The notes: generated by a model from the sequence alone, not told the origin. DNA of 64,000 nt from Rhodospirillaceae bacterium (GCA_016722635.1 JADKIX010000003.1:186001-250000), one strand, 5' to 3'; counted from the stretch's first letter, positions 1-9,976 are shown. Translations and numbers: made by a program.

Positions 1-68
1 TCATAAAGCAAGGATAAAAACGGCCTATATTATTTAATTTGATTTTTGTCAAAAAGAACAAAAGCTAT

Positions 69-1418
69 TTAACGAAGTCTTTTCGTGAATCGCAACCTGA
101 TCGGCACACCACGCATATCAAATTCATCCCGCAATCTGTTCACAAGATATTTTTGATAGGATTCCGGAAGATTTTCTGTCAGGTTTGATAATATCATGAG
201 TGTTGGCGGGCGGGTACTGGTTTGTTTAATAGCCTTAATATTCCATTGACGCCGGCTTACAAGCGGTGGCGGCATATTATCAATTGATTGACCCAACCAT
301 TGATTTAGTTGTTGATTCGTGAAAGACATGTTCCAAACATCGTAAATCTGAATAACTTCTTGAAGCAATAATTCTAAATTAAAAGAGGTTTTTGCTGAAA
401 CAGGCACAAAACGTATCCCCCTGCTCTGAGGAAGAGAATTTTCTAATTTTTTACGGAAATTAACCATAAAACTATTCTTGTCGGAAATAAGATCCCATTT
501 ATTTAAAGCAATAATAAGGGCTTTGCCTTCTTTCTCCGCTTGATTAGCGATTGATAAATCTTGTCCTTCCAATCCCGAATTAATATCAACAACCAGGACA
601 ACAATATTTGCTTGTTTAATGGCTTTTTCAGTTTCGTCAGTTGAAATTCTCTCAAGTTCATCAAGAACTTTTGCCTTTTTCCGTAACCCGGCTGTATCGA
701 TTAATTCCAATTGATGACCACGATAGTTCCATTTTAGCCAAATGGTATCCCGGGTTGTTCCTGCTTCCGGGCTGGTAATAAGCCTTTCTTCTTTAAGAAA
801 GGCATTAATTAAGCTCGATTTACCAACATTCGGCCTACCAATAATGGCTAATTTAATTGGAAAAACTTTTTTTTCTTCAGCGTTCAGTGCAATCGATAAA
901 GAAGGGGAAGCTGTTAAGAATTTTTGATAACCTTGATAAATTGTCTGGTAAAGATCTGCTAAGCCAAGGCCGTGCTCTGCCGAAACAAACAACCCTTCCC
1001 CTAAACCAAGGTTATTTAAAGAGGATATTAAATCCGGGTCTATTTTTCCTTCAATTTTGTTGGCAACCGCGCGGATCGGCTTTGAAAGTTTCCGTAACCG
1101 GTTAGCAATATCCCTATCCTCACCAATGACCCCCACCCGGCCGTCAACAACAAATAGTATTAAATCTACATTCTTTAAAACATCCCAGCTAATCGTTTGG
1201 GCTTTAGCAGATAAGGGGCTAGAAAAATGATTTTGGAAACCAGCCGTATCAACCAGTTTAAACTCCATATCCCCCCAACTGACAGTTTCTTCTTGCCAGT
1301 CACGGGTAACGCCCGGCTGATCATATACAATGGCGGCTTTATGGCCAACTAATCTATTAAAAAGTGTCGACTTGCCGACATTCGGTCTGCCAACGATGGC
1401 AACAGTAAAATGAGTCAT
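69..1418 (-). CDS. der: Ribosome-biogenesis GTPase Der (EngA)
   Basis: A 449-residue protein with two consecutive Era-like GTPase domains, the hallmark of Der/EngA. The P-loop GRPNVGKS occurs at residues 10-17 and again at 194-201. Each domain has a DTAG G3 motif. The second domain carries a standard NKWD; the first has NKIE in place of NKxD. The C-terminal 100 residues form the KH-like domain. Der binds the 50S subunit and is needed for its maturation. The gene is the last in a run yfgM-bamB-der read leftwards, the same order as in many proteobacteria, with about 150 bp separating it from bamB. The start is ATG with no better candidate nearby. Confidence 0.97.
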   Translation of the reverse strand: MTHFTVAIVGRPNVGKSTLFNRLVGHKAAIVYDQPGVTRDWQEETVSWGDMEFKLVDTAGFQNHFSSPLSAKAQTISWDVLKNVDLILFVVDGRVGVIGEDRDIANRLRKLSKPIRAVANKIEGKIDPDLISSLNNLGLGEGLFVSAEHGLGLADLYQTIYQGYQKFLTASPSLSIALNAEEKKVFPIKLAIIGRPNVGKSSLINAFLKEERLITSPEAGTTRDTIWLKWNYRGHQLELIDTAGLRKKAKVLDELERISTDETEKAIKQANIVVLVVDINSGLEGQDLSIANQAEKEGKALIIALNKWDLISDKNSFMVNFRKKLENSLPQSRGIRFVPVSAKTSFNLELLLQEVIQIYDVWNMSFTNQQLNQWLGQSIDNMPPPLVSRRQWNIKAIKQTSTRPPTLMILSNLTENLPESYQKYLVNRLRDEFDMRGVPIRLRFTKRLR

Positions 1419-1570
1419 GTATGGTATGGGTGAATGTCCGTTAAATTATTAAAATATAAAGGTAATTTCATTTACTTGTTTTGGCAAGAAACTGTGGTCG
1501 CAACATAATAATGACTATTTAGCACCCACCCGCAAAGCTAGTTTTTATAATTTATTGCTCCGCAAAACAT

Positions 1571-2938
1571 TTATTTAAAAGCTATGATAGTGCCATTCTT
1601 CATTGTTAATAACATAATGTTGTTAACAATAATCGGAGCCATAACGAATCCATTATTGATTTTTTGCTTTGATATCAAATGGCCATCTTGGGGAGAAAGA
1701 TAAAGAATTTCCCCAACCGAATTGGTGATGATAAGATTTTCCTGTGCAATAACCGGCCCAAACCACTGAATATCCTGCCGTGTCTGTTTTTTATCCAAAA
1801 AATCAGGCAAAGATTTAGACCAATAGACGCGCCCACTGCCACGTTGAACAGCCAGCAATTCCTTACGGTCAGTTAAAATAAACAAATGATCCCCTGCTAT
1901 CCAAGGCGTCTGGTCAGAGCCAATCTGCAATTCCCACTGACGCCCTCCCCGTATGAGATCAAAAGCTACCAATAACGAATTATGGTTAATGACCAGTACT
2001 AATTCCTTATCAATGATAACCCCTGCTTTAACGCTGCTAAGATTAGCAACCGACCCACCAAATTTGGAGGCGCTAATGCTGTCAGTCCACAACAACTGGC
2101 CGGTCTCTGCCCTTAACCCGAATATTTCCCCTGAATTAAATGCCACAACCACTATGTCTCCGGCAACAGCAACCGCCGGTGATCCAACCAATGTTGGATT
2201 TTCTTGTGAGCCTTTATAAAACCATAAAATACCGCCAGTATCTTCTTCTAGAGCAACCAAACGGCCGTCCATAGTGGTAATGAAGATTTTTTTATTATAT
2301 AAGACAGGACTAGAATGAATAGGAGCCGCAAGATATGTTGCCCATAGTTTTTTCCCATTTTTAGCATCAAGAGCTATTATTTTGCCAAAAGGACTTGCGA
2401 GATATAGTGTCAGCCCATCTTCCTTTACGGATAATCCTACCCCCGTAAATTCATCTGTTTCCCCGTAAATTTTTAAATTCAGCCGCCATTTAATTCTTCC
2501 CGTACCTAAATCAAGGGCTGAAACAAACATATTACCATTGACGATGAAGACGCTGTCATTCGCTACCACAGGCCCAGTTAATAAAAAATGTCGCCCGTCT
2601 TGCCCAAGGCCAATATTAGTCCGCCAAAATTCTTTAGGTTGGTCCGTAAAAGATAAATGATCAGGATTATGGCTTGCATTTGCATGAAACTGGGGCCAGT
2701 TTACTAAATTTTTCGGAGATGGCAAAATAATCTTTGTATGAGCCAATTCCCGATCACCTTCCGTACGACCTAATTCTTGTAAAACATCGATTCGTTCGCC
2801 CGGCAAATGGGGTTGTTTCTTCTCAGCACCCCACCAACCACAAGCTGATAATGTCAATAAAAACAGGCCTGATACAACCCAACCCTTGCAATGACTTCCC
2901 ATTAACGAACCTTTCATCTTCAAATCTGAATTAATCAT
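1571..2938 (-). CDS. bamB: Outer-membrane assembly lipoprotein BamB (PQQ-like beta-propeller)
   Basis: The protein has repeated PQQ/WD-type blades (segments such as ALDLGTGRIKW, ALDAKNGKKLW and ALEEDTGGILWFYK), as expected of BamB, which assists the BamA complex in inserting outer-membrane proteins. A lipoprotein signal ends in LSAC, with the acylated cysteine about 33 residues from the chosen ATG (2938). The frame stays open to a TTG at 2965, which overlaps yfgM by 8 bases. ATGs at 2917 and 2902 would give shorter and more typical signal peptides. I chose 2938 because an AGGG lies upstream of it, but the start is uncertain. The order yfgM-bamB-der supports the call. Confidence 0.88.
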   Translation of the reverse strand: MINSDLKMKGSLMGSHCKGWVVSGLFLLTLSACGWWGAEKKQPHLPGERIDVLQELGRTEGDRELAHTKIILPSPKNLVNWPQFHANASHNPDHLSFTDQPKEFWRTNIGLGQDGRHFLLTGPVVANDSVFIVNGNMFVSALDLGTGRIKWRLNLKIYGETDEFTGVGLSVKEDGLTLYLASPFGKIIALDAKNGKKLWATYLAAPIHSSPVLYNKKIFITTMDGRLVALEEDTGGILWFYKGSQENPTLVGSPAVAVAGDIVVVAFNSGEIFGLRAETGQLLWTDSISASKFGGSVANLSSVKAGVIIDKELVLVINHNSLLVAFDLIRGGRQWELQIGSDQTPWIAGDHLFILTDRKELLAVQRGSGRVYWSKSLPDFLDKKQTRQDIQWFGPVIAQENLIITNSVGEILYLSPQDGHLISKQKINNGFVMAPIIVNNIMLLTMKNGTIIAFK

Positions 2939-2957
2939 TCCAAACGCCCTAATTAGA

Positions 2958-3617
2958 TTATTCAATTGTTTTTAACAATTCCGTTAACCGCCGACGCATA
3001 TTAACAGGAGCGTTCGGATTGTCTATTATCCTTATAATCCCCTGCTTGGCCTCTAAGATTTGCCCAAGTTTCAGATGAAGCAAGATTCGCACCTCATTAA
3101 TGGATAGGGCTAAAGCAAGAGGGGTGGGAGCTTTTAAAGACTTTTCCAAGGTTCTATTCATGTCGGCTAAGCTATCGGCATTTATTTCCGGCATTCCAAT
3201 AAGCAATAAAGCCTGTTTGATCATGGATAGTTGACGGTAGGGATAAAATACCCCTTGATCTTCGCTAATACCCTTATAAAGATTGATCGCTGCTTCTAGC
3301 TTACCCGATTTAACACGCAAAGCTGCTAATTCAAACCTTGCCAGCATAGAGTAGCCGTCTTCATACTTCACCAGATTTAGTAATAAATCTTCAGCGTTGG
3401 TGTAATTCCCGGAGGCAATGATGTCTTGTGCATTTTGATATATTATTGCCCTTTCATACTGTCGGTTTTCCTGCTGTTGCCGCCACCAAACCAGAATAAC
3501 AGTTAGTAAGATGATCGCTAAAATTATCGTTAGAAGCCAAGATCCGTATTTCTTCCAAATTTTAGACATTTGGTCACGACGGATATCTTCTTCAATTTCT
3601 CTAAAAATTTCATTCAA
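2958..3617 (-). CDS. YfgM-like tetratricopeptide membrane protein
   Basis: A 219-residue single-pass membrane protein. It has a short cytoplasmic N-terminus (MNEIFREIEEDIRRDQ), one hydrophobic segment at about residues 27-46, and a periplasmic TPR-like helical region. This is the YfgM / TPR_21 architecture. YfgM associates with SecYEG and periplasmic chaperones and is usually encoded just before bamB, as here. The start is a TTG preceded by AGGAG at good spacing; no in-frame ATG exists nearby. It is the first gene of the leftward operon, and its promoter should lie in the AT-rich gap shared with gcrA. Confidence 0.82.
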   Translation of the reverse strand: MNEIFREIEEDIRRDQMSKIWKKYGSWLLTIILAIILLTVILVWWRQQQENRQYERAIIYQNAQDIIASGNYTNAEDLLLNLVKYEDGYSMLARFELAALRVKSGKLEAAINLYKGISEDQGVFYPYRQLSMIKQALLLIGMPEINADSLADMNRTLEKSLKAPTPLALALSINEVRILLHLKLGQILEAKQGIIRIIDNPNAPVNMRRRLTELLKTIE

Positions 3618-3999
3618 AAGTATCTCTCCTATCTTTGCGGCATTATCTTATCGCAGTGGGACAAGAATTAAAAAACCTTTTTTTAATTAAATTTGGTGTG
3701 CCAACATTGGCGCAACATTATTCCAGTTACAATTTTTTAAGCTAAAATAGATTGCGTCCAATCAAAATATAGCCATATCCCATTGGATAAGAAAATTCTC
3801 AGCAAAATTAAACTTGGATTATAGATACGAATTTTGCAAATCAGGCAAGATACTTTTTGCATTATTTGTGATTAAAAAACTTGCTCTTCACTAAAATTTA
3901 TATTTAGTATTAATAGTATATTGTTTAAAAAATAACACAACATATAGCATGTTTTATTGGCAAACCTTTCGCGCAACAACCAACAAAGAAGTAATAGAA
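3618..3999. other. AT-rich divergent intergenic region between yfgM and gcrA
   Basis: About 380 bases without a gene, very AT-rich and lying between the divergent yfgM and gcrA genes. It should hold both promoters. On the plus strand TTGCTC at 3881-3886 and TAGTAT at 3905-3910, 18 bases apart, make a weak sigma70-like pair for gcrA. I saw no GANTC methylation site, RNA gene or repeat here. Confidence 0.5.
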
Positions 4000-4371
4000 A
4001 TGGCCTGGACAGATCAACGCGTAGAAATGCTTAAGAAATTTTGGTTACAAGGGTTTTCTGCAAGTCAGATTGCTAAAAAGCTTGGGGGAGTTACAAGAAA
4101 TGCGGTCATCGGCAAAGCCCATCGGATGGGTTTAACAGGAAGGCTGTCCCCCATTAAACGTCAAGAAGTGAAAACTTCAATTGAAATTTTTCAAACTGAT
4201 TTAAAGCCGTTAGCAGATACGCAAGCTATTAAAAAACCTTGTATGTGGCCAGTCGGTGACCCTAAACAGTCGGATTTTCATTTTTGTGGCCACGACTCGG
4301 AAGTTGGAAGACCTTATTGTACCGAACATTGTGTTATTGCATATAACCGAAAACATGAGTCAGCCGCATAA
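4000..4371 (+). CDS. gcrA: Cell-cycle regulator GcrA
   Basis: GcrA is an alphaproteobacterial transcription factor that binds sigma70-RNA polymerase and acts at promoters methylated by CcrM at GANTC. The N-terminal helix-turn-helix (QGFSASQIAKKLGGVTRNAV) is nearly the family consensus. The C-terminal part carries the conserved CMWPVGDPKQSDFHFCG and PYCTEHC cysteines and histidines. The frame is open from an upstream ATG at 3949, but the family begins at M-x-W-T-D, so I take the ATG at 4000, giving 123 residues. It is divergent from the yfgM operon and convergent with the PAS gene. Confidence 0.95.
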   Translation: MAWTDQRVEMLKKFWLQGFSASQIAKKLGGVTRNAVIGKAHRMGLTGRLSPIKRQEVKTSIEIFQTDLKPLADTQAIKKPCMWPVGDPKQSDFHFCGHDSEVGRPYCTEHCVIAYNRKHESAA

Positions 4372-4441
4372 AAATTTATCGTTTAAATCTTATTTATTAA
4401 AAACGGTTTAAATCATAAGGCATTACTGAAAAAACATTCTC

Positions 4442-4474
4442 AGCAGCCTTACTTGAGGCTCTGCTAAGTTTTAT
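4442..4474. terminator. Possible terminator between convergent gcrA and PAS gene
   Basis: An AGCCT / AGGCT stem with a six-base loop extends outward through AGC / GCT with a small bulge, and AGTTTTAT follows on the plus strand. It overlaps the stop codon of the convergent PAS gene. It is a reasonable but short hairpin. Confidence 0.35.
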
Positions 4475-5045
4475 ATGATGATGGTGCTGGCTGGCCTAGA
4501 TCTTGCATGGCTGGTAAATCGACATAATATTGACGACTTGCAGTTTCCGTTACCCCTTGAATCCCTACCAAAAGCATTCCCGGCTTATTCGGATCATCTA
4601 CGCTAAGGGGTAACGTCATTCTTTCATAAACCAAGTATTTCTCACCACGTCGCTTAAGATTTACCCGATAAAAATTTGGAGCAGCTGTTTTGGCCGCCTC
4701 TTTAAAAGCATGGATAGTTGCATGACGTTGAAAATTATCACTTAGTTCGTTGGCCCAATGCCCCTGAAGACTACATCTGCTGATTTTATCAAGTTCCGCA
4801 CCGCTTAAGCGGTAGCGAAAAAGAAATGGCTGGTTACCTGTGGGATCAGGGTAAATTTCAATTAGCAAAATCCAGCCCAACATAAAAACCAAGTCCACCG
4901 GGTTAACATCCGAACGTGCAGGCATAAGCCGCCCATTTCGTAAATTATTCCAGTAATCAAATAATTTCATTAATTTGTTGTTCTGTATTTCAGCCAAGCT
5001 CAGAACAGCCATTTCACCTTCGATTATATCATTTTCTTCAGCCAT
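4464..5045 (-). CDS. PAS_5-type PAS-domain protein
   Basis: A 193-residue soluble protein of the alphaproteobacterial PAS_5 (DUF1488-like small PAS) type. Features include LFDYWNNLRNGRLMPARSDV near residues 28-47, then the FLFRYRLSGAELD strand-turn motif and a YERMTLPLS segment. Proteins with the sequence YW..LR.GR.mPaRsD are common in this class and have no proven role. No output domain is fused, so it may act as a sensory or binding module in trans. It starts at ATG 5045, is convergent with gcrA, and lies about 90 bp downstream of rsmB on the same strand, so the two may be co-transcribed. Confidence 0.75.
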   Translation of the reverse strand: MAEENDIIEGEMAVLSLAEIQNNKLMKLFDYWNNLRNGRLMPARSDVNPVDLVFMLGWILLIEIYPDPTGNQPFLFRYRLSGAELDKISRCSLQGHWANELSDNFQRHATIHAFKEAAKTAAPNFYRVNLKRRGEKYLVYERMTLPLSVDDPNKPGMLLVGIQGVTETASRQYYVDLPAMQDLGQPAPSSYKT

Positions 5046-5135
5046 TCTAAATCCTCAGTATCTATGAATTAGAGGGTAGGGTATCTGCTAATTATTAACA
5101 AAAGGTTAACAAATTATTTCCAATGAAGTCTTTTG

Positions 5136-6473
5136 CTATTCTGTTTTCTTTTCCAATATTGCTCCAAAGAAACCATCTGTGTGATGGGTAAACGGTAAAA
5201 GTTTTAGATAATCTTCATTTTTTTGTGTCAAAGGCATTAAAGAAATTAGCTGGTGATAGTGAAGCCAGTCAGCAATTTTATAAAGTTTAAAGGACTGAGA
5301 TTTTTGTAAAAATTTGTTAACAACGGCTTCGTTTTCCAAACTAAACAATGAGCATGTTGAATAAACAATTTGCCCCCCCTTTTTAACTAATTGTGCAGCA
5401 TCCATTAAAAGCTTTTCTTGAATTGCGGATAAATCTTTGAGTTGAGATTCCTCTACCCGCCATCTTGCTTCTGGATTGCGCCGCCATGTGCCACTACCGC
5501 TGCAAGGAGCATCAATCAAAACAAGATCAAAATTTTCGATATGCCTTTTCATCCATTGATTAGCATCTTCAGGAAGCAATTGGCATTTTGCATTATGTAC
5601 CCCCGCCCTAGCCAGTCTTTTACGCGCCCTTTCAAGCCTATCTTCATGAATATCCAAAGCAAGGATAAAACCTTTATTTTGCATCATTCCAGCTAAAGCT
5701 AAGGTTTTTCCGCCTGCTCCTGCACAAAAATCTAGCACCCGCATCCCGGGTTTTACCTGGGTTAATAAAGCAATAATTTGAGAGCCTTCATCTTGAATTT
5801 CCACCTCCCCTTTTTGAAATTCTGTTGATGCGGTAATACTAATCTTATTTTTTATGCGCAAACCCCAGGGAGAATAAGGGGTTAAATTTACAGGAATTTT
5901 TTGTTCTGCTAATCTACGATAAATATCTTCTTTCTGAGCTTTAAGGGTGTTAACCCTTAAATCTAAGAAAGCTTGCTCAGAAAAGCTGCTTAACAATTCT
6001 TTTAAAACATGTGGATATTCAAGAGAAAGCAATTGGTAAACCCATTCAGGCACTTCAAAACGGACATATTCCGGTCCATTCATTAGTTTTTCTGCCCATT
6101 TGTGTCGTGCCAATATTTCAAGTAATTTTATTTCAGGTGCAGAGAGCATTTCTGGGCCAAATTGTTGGCCAAAATGGTTTTTTATCCTTTCAAAAGACTG
6201 ATTTTTAATAACACTGAGATAGGTCAGCACCAACAAACGAATTCGTTCCAATTGATTTTTTGGAAATACATTCGTTTGATTGATTACCCAATGCAACCTT
6301 GCATGGTGGCGCAGAACATCATAAACGAAATCACCCATATGGCGCCGATCATGACTGCCCATAAAATGATTGGCCCGAAAAAAAGATGTGCAAATTCTAT
6401 CTGCAGCCTTACGTGTACTATATATTTCCTCTAGTAAAACAATAACGGAGTGGATAAATGGCGCTTCTCTCAT
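5136..6473 (-). CDS. rsmB: 16S rRNA m5C967 methyltransferase RsmB
   Basis: A 445-residue RNA (cytosine-5) methyltransferase with an N-terminal NusB-like domain (about residues 1-130) and a Rossmann methyltransferase domain. The SAM-binding motif VLDFCAGAGG is at residues 247-256. The two catalytic cysteines are present in DAPCSGSG (C324) and YSTCS (C374), close to the positions known for E. coli RsmB. It methylates C967 of 16S rRNA using S-adenosylmethionine. The start is ATG with no nearby alternative. The 275 bp upstream contain its promoter and that of the divergent S41 protease gene. Confidence 0.93.
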   Translation of the reverse strand: MREAPFIHSVIVLLEEIYSTRKAADRICTSFFRANHFMGSHDRRHMGDFVYDVLRHHARLHWVINQTNVFPKNQLERIRLLVLTYLSVIKNQSFERIKNHFGQQFGPEMLSAPEIKLLEILARHKWAEKLMNGPEYVRFEVPEWVYQLLSLEYPHVLKELLSSFSEQAFLDLRVNTLKAQKEDIYRRLAEQKIPVNLTPYSPWGLRIKNKISITASTEFQKGEVEIQDEGSQIIALLTQVKPGMRVLDFCAGAGGKTLALAGMMQNKGFILALDIHEDRLERARKRLARAGVHNAKCQLLPEDANQWMKRHIENFDLVLIDAPCSGSGTWRRNPEARWRVEESQLKDLSAIQEKLLMDAAQLVKKGGQIVYSTCSLFSLENEAVVNKFLQKSQSFKLYKIADWLHYHQLISLMPLTQKNEDYLKLLPFTHHTDGFFGAILEKKTE

Positions 6474-6748
6474 CTTTGGCCAACTTTTGTATTGTTGATA
6501 TTTTTATACACTTTCTGCACCTTAAAAATCTCCTTTGCAAGTTAGTTTATAATAAAAAGCTTTAATTGTTTCATAAGACAGAGGCTTTAATTCTACTTTC
6601 GTTCAATGAATATTTTTACTGCAGCATTTTTACAAGTTGCTTTAATCACCATAACGCAAGGATATTTTTAATGCACTGTTCTTAATCTTTTAGTAACCGT
6701 ATCGGTTTTAGGATGTTTTTTTATAATTTAGTACGTTAGTATTGCATC

Positions 6749-8214
6749 ATGCCTAAACCATTTAAAATTTTATTTTTGATAGAACTGCTACTCTTACCTA
6801 TTTTATGGGGCTGTACTTCTTCGAAAAACGATAGTTTAACTTCCACACAATCTTCTTCTAACCTCGATGAAAATTTATTAGAAGAAGGGATTATGGATGT
6901 TATCGATTTGCATCTTGAGGTCAGCGATCCGAAAACTCTGGTTGAACGGGCATTGAAAGGGGTTATCCAGCAATCTTCTTCGCTAAATATTATTACATAT
7001 AAGAATGCGATTTTATTAGAAAAAAATCATCAATTTTTGGCTCGCTTTACATCTCCATATTCGCAAGATACGGAAGAATGGGTTAATTTTGCTAACACAA
7101 TAATTGCCAAGGCGCGGCAATCTGATCCCCAACTATCTGCCATGAGCCAGGATAGTTTGCACAAGGTTTTCTTTAACACCATACTAAAATCCTTGGATCC
7201 CTATTCAAGATATGTAGATCCTTTTGAAGCCCACGTTAACAGATTGATGCGCGAAGGAAATAATCTAGGCATTCTAATATCAAAGAACCCTACCGGAATT
7301 GTGATTGCAGCCCTTATAGCCCAAGGCAGTGCTGCAAATGCAGGGTTAAAGAAGGAAGATTACATCATAGCTATCAATGGCAAATCTTTGCATGCACTGG
7401 ACATTCCCCAAATTTATCAATTATTATATGATCCAAGTCTTAATCCTCTTTCCTTAACTATTCAGCGCGATAGTTCCACGCCCTTTGAAATTACGATTGA
7501 TCAATCACATAACAAAAATACATCGGTCAAGGTTTTTGTTCAGGACAAAATCCTTTACATAAAAATTACTAATTTCAACGAATTAACCGTACCACTTATA
7601 TTGGATAAAACCACTCCTATCCTGGCAAATATGCAACAAGATTTAGAAGGTGTTGTTTTAGATCTACGCAGCAATCCGGGGGTCTACTATTGCCAGCCGT
7701 TGAAGCGGCTGACTTATTCCTCGATCAAGGTGTTATCACTATTGTCAAAGGGCGCAATCCACAAAGTTATCAATTTTTTGAAGCAACAGAGGGTGATCAT
7801 TTCCATCGTTTGCCCACGGTAGTTATCATTAATGGCAGAAGTGCCTCTGCTGCAGAGATTCTTACCGCGGCTTTAAAGGATAATAAAAGGGCGATCATCA
7901 TTGGTTCCACTTCCTACGGGAAAGGAACCGTCCAAACTATCCCCTCCCTATCAAATAACGCAGAAATATCCATTACCTGGGCAAATTTTTATTCGCCTAA
8001 CGGTAGCCCCATTAATATTAAAGGAATTATTCCTCACTTTTGTACCCAGGATATAGTTGAAACAACCATTGACAAGCAACTAGAAGGCTATTACTTGCAA
8101 GAAAAGCCATCGAACGCAACATGCGCTAAAAGCACGGCGGTACGCAACATAGAGGAATTGGTTGCCAAGAAATTAATAAAAAGTGGAAGATTTGCACAGC
8201 TATTACTTCAGTGA
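6749..8214 (+). pseudogene. S41 (C-terminal processing) peptidase, lipoprotein type, single frameshift
   Basis: Two overlapping frames together make one carboxy-terminal processing protease. The first frame supplies a signal peptide with lipobox-like LWGC (C22), a helical N-terminal region and a PDZ domain (GSAANAGLKKEDYIIAINGK). The second supplies the catalytic core with the nucleophile serine in GRSASAAEI and the general-base lysine in TSYGKGTVQ. The frame breaks at a run of five G (7678-7682): a sixth G would restore the conserved LDLRSNPGG-LLLPAVEAADLF sequence. All catalytic residues are intact, so this is either a sequencing or assembly error or a very recent mutation. The combined length of about 488 codons is normal for the family. 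TATAAT at 6722-6727 may be a -10 element. Confidence 0.85.
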
Positions 8215-8299
8215 ATTTGGCAAGTTATCCAATAAAGGCCTCACCCTTTATCAATAATACGGCTTTACCCAATAAAAAAACTTGCCTCAGCTAAATCAT

Positions 8300-8467
8300 C
8301 TATTTAATTTTGGCTTCTTTGAAGTCCACATGCTTCTTAACTACCGGATCATATTTACGGAATTGCAATTTTTCTGTTGAGGTGCGGGGATTCTTTTTGG
8401 TAACGTAGAAGTAACCCGTATCCGCCGAGCTAACTAATCTGATCATTACACGACCTGTTTTTGCCAT
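8300..8467 (-). CDS. rpmG: 50S ribosomal protein L33
   Basis: This short gene encodes 55 residues, beginning MAKTGRVMIRLVSSADTGYF and ending in VDFKEAKIK, a near-consensus alphaproteobacterial L33. It contains no cysteine, so it is the zinc-free (C-minus) form of L33. It lies directly downstream of pleD on the same strand, with about 130 bp between, and this divK-pleD-rpmG neighbourhood is typical of the class. The start is ATG 8467 and the stop is TAG. Confidence 0.96.
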   Translation of the reverse strand: MAKTGRVMIRLVSSADTGYFYVTKKNPRTSTEKLQFRKYDPVVKKHVDFKEAKIK

Positions 8468-8599
8468 AGAAATAAATCCCTTATCCGGTTAAAATAACAC
8501 AAAGCGACTGCAGAAGAATTATGTGGTTTCCATATTCTGTCAAGCAAAATTCAACAATATTTTACTAAAAAACGTTTTAGTGGGTTTTATAGCGCAATT

Positions 8600-9976
8600 T
8601 TATGAAACAATAACTGACTGATCATTATCAGCAGGTTTTTGTTTAGCATCTAACAGTGCTTTTTCAGCTTTCTGTAAAAAACTGCCAGAAGTTAAGTTGG
8701 CCCCAGAAGATGAGGTAATGCCTAAAGAAATTTTTATTTTAATTGCCTGTTGATCTTGAAACAAAGACTGCTTTACTAAATATTGTCTCAGTTTTTTTGC
8801 AAATTGTACGGCAACTTCCGTTGGGGTATCCATCGTTAAAATTGCCAAATCATGAGAACCCATACGGATCAATAAATCTGAAATCGATATATAGGCAGAA
8901 ATTTTTTTACCTATTTCACCCATCATCTTCTCTATGTCCGCAAGGGATGTTTTAGGGGTTGTCCCCTCACCTATAAAATCAATCGACATCATGATCAAGG
9001 AAACCGGCCTCGCCATTTGTATAGCATTCTTAATGGAGCCTTCTAAATATCGGAGTAAATATTTTTTATTATAAAGACCTGTTGAATGGTCAATAAAAGT
9101 TGCAGAAACGCTCATGTTCTGCAATGACTTTAATCTTTCTGAGCAGGAGCTTTTTCTTAATTGTGTCTTGCAGCGTAATAATACTTCAGCTTTTTCGATG
9201 GGCCTCAAGAAATAATCACTTGCACCCATATCTAACCCAGCTACAAATTTTAATAATTGGCTTTCATCACCGGTCAATAAAATGGGTATACGGCGGGTTA
9301 AGTCTTCTGACCTTAAAAAAGATAAAAGTTCTAGATTTTTATTATTTTCCAAGCCTAAACTTAAAATAATTAGAGAATAATCATGGGTATGGATTGCTTT
9401 AACTACATCTTGATCGTTATTTATATAGGTAACTTTGCTTTTGACGTCTTCTAAAGTTTTCTTTATCTTCTCCCCAGTTGAGCCGGATTCATGGATAAGT
9501 AAGATGTCATCATAGGCAAGATCATCCTCAATGCTTGTATTGCTGCTTGGAAGCAGATAAAAATCGCCTAAGGTTTTTTCTCTGGTATTTAGCTCATCAA
9601 GTAAAAATTTAAGCTGCAAGAGGGAACGTACCCTTGCGAATAAAGCAATGTCATTAATCGGCTTCGTTAAGAAATCATCTGCCCCTACCTCTAAACTACG
9701 CACGCGATGTTGGATGTCACCGAAGGCAGTTATCATTACCACTGGTAAATCAGCTATCACACTATTAGAACGTATCCGTTGACATACTTCAAATCCATCC
9801 ATTTCCGGCATCATCACGTCTAATAAAACCAAGTCCACATGCTGCTGATTAAGTATATCTAAAGCTTTCTGACCTGAATTAACCAAAATCACCTGGAAAT
9901 TTTCAATAACTAATTTCGCTTCTAATAAGCGTAGATTTGGGAGGATGTCATCAACAACAAGAATACATGCTGGCAT
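8600..9976 (-). CDS. pleD: PleD-type response regulator with degenerate GGDEF domain
   Basis: 458 residues, starting at MPACILVVDD (ATG 9976), almost the same length as Caulobacter PleD. The order is receiver 1 with phospho-acceptor D53 (LLDVMMPEMD) and K105 (LTKP), a second receiver-like domain without a clear acceptor Asp, then a GGDEF domain at about residues 290-450. The catalytic signature GG(D/E)EF is replaced by GSHDL at 373-377. The RxxD inhibitory site keeps only its Asp (SISD, 364-367). Known PleD makes cyclic di-GMP at the stalked pole; this protein probably cannot. The gene starts 4 bp downstream of the divK stop, so the two are co-transcribed. Confidence 0.9.
   Translation of the reverse strand: MPACILVVDDILPNLRLLEAKLVIENFQVILVNSGQKALDILNQQHVDLVLLDVMMPEMDGFEVCQRIRSNSVIADLPVVMITAFGDIQHRVRSLEVGADDFLTKPINDIALFARVRSLLQLKFLLDELNTREKTLGDFYLLPSSNTSIEDDLAYDDILLIHESGSTGEKIKKTLEDVKSKVTYINNDQDVVKAIHTHDYSLIILSLGLENNKNLELLSFLRSEDLTRRIPILLTGDESQLLKFVAGLDMGASDYFLRPIEKAEVLLRCKTQLRKSSCSERLKSLQNMSVSATFIDHSTGLYNKKYLLRYLEGSIKNAIQMARPVSLIMMSIDFIGEGTTPKTSLADIEKMMGEIGKKISAYISISDLLIRMGSHDLAILTMDTPTEVAVQFAKKLRQYLVKQSLFQDQQAIKIKISLGITSSSGANLTSGSFLQKAEKALLDAKQKPADNDQSVIVS

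Noticed and set aside
8564..8581. ACTAAAA / TTTTAGT hairpin between pleD and rpmG
   Set aside because: It is purely AT in the stem and lacks a T tract on the transcribed strand, so I do not call it a terminator.
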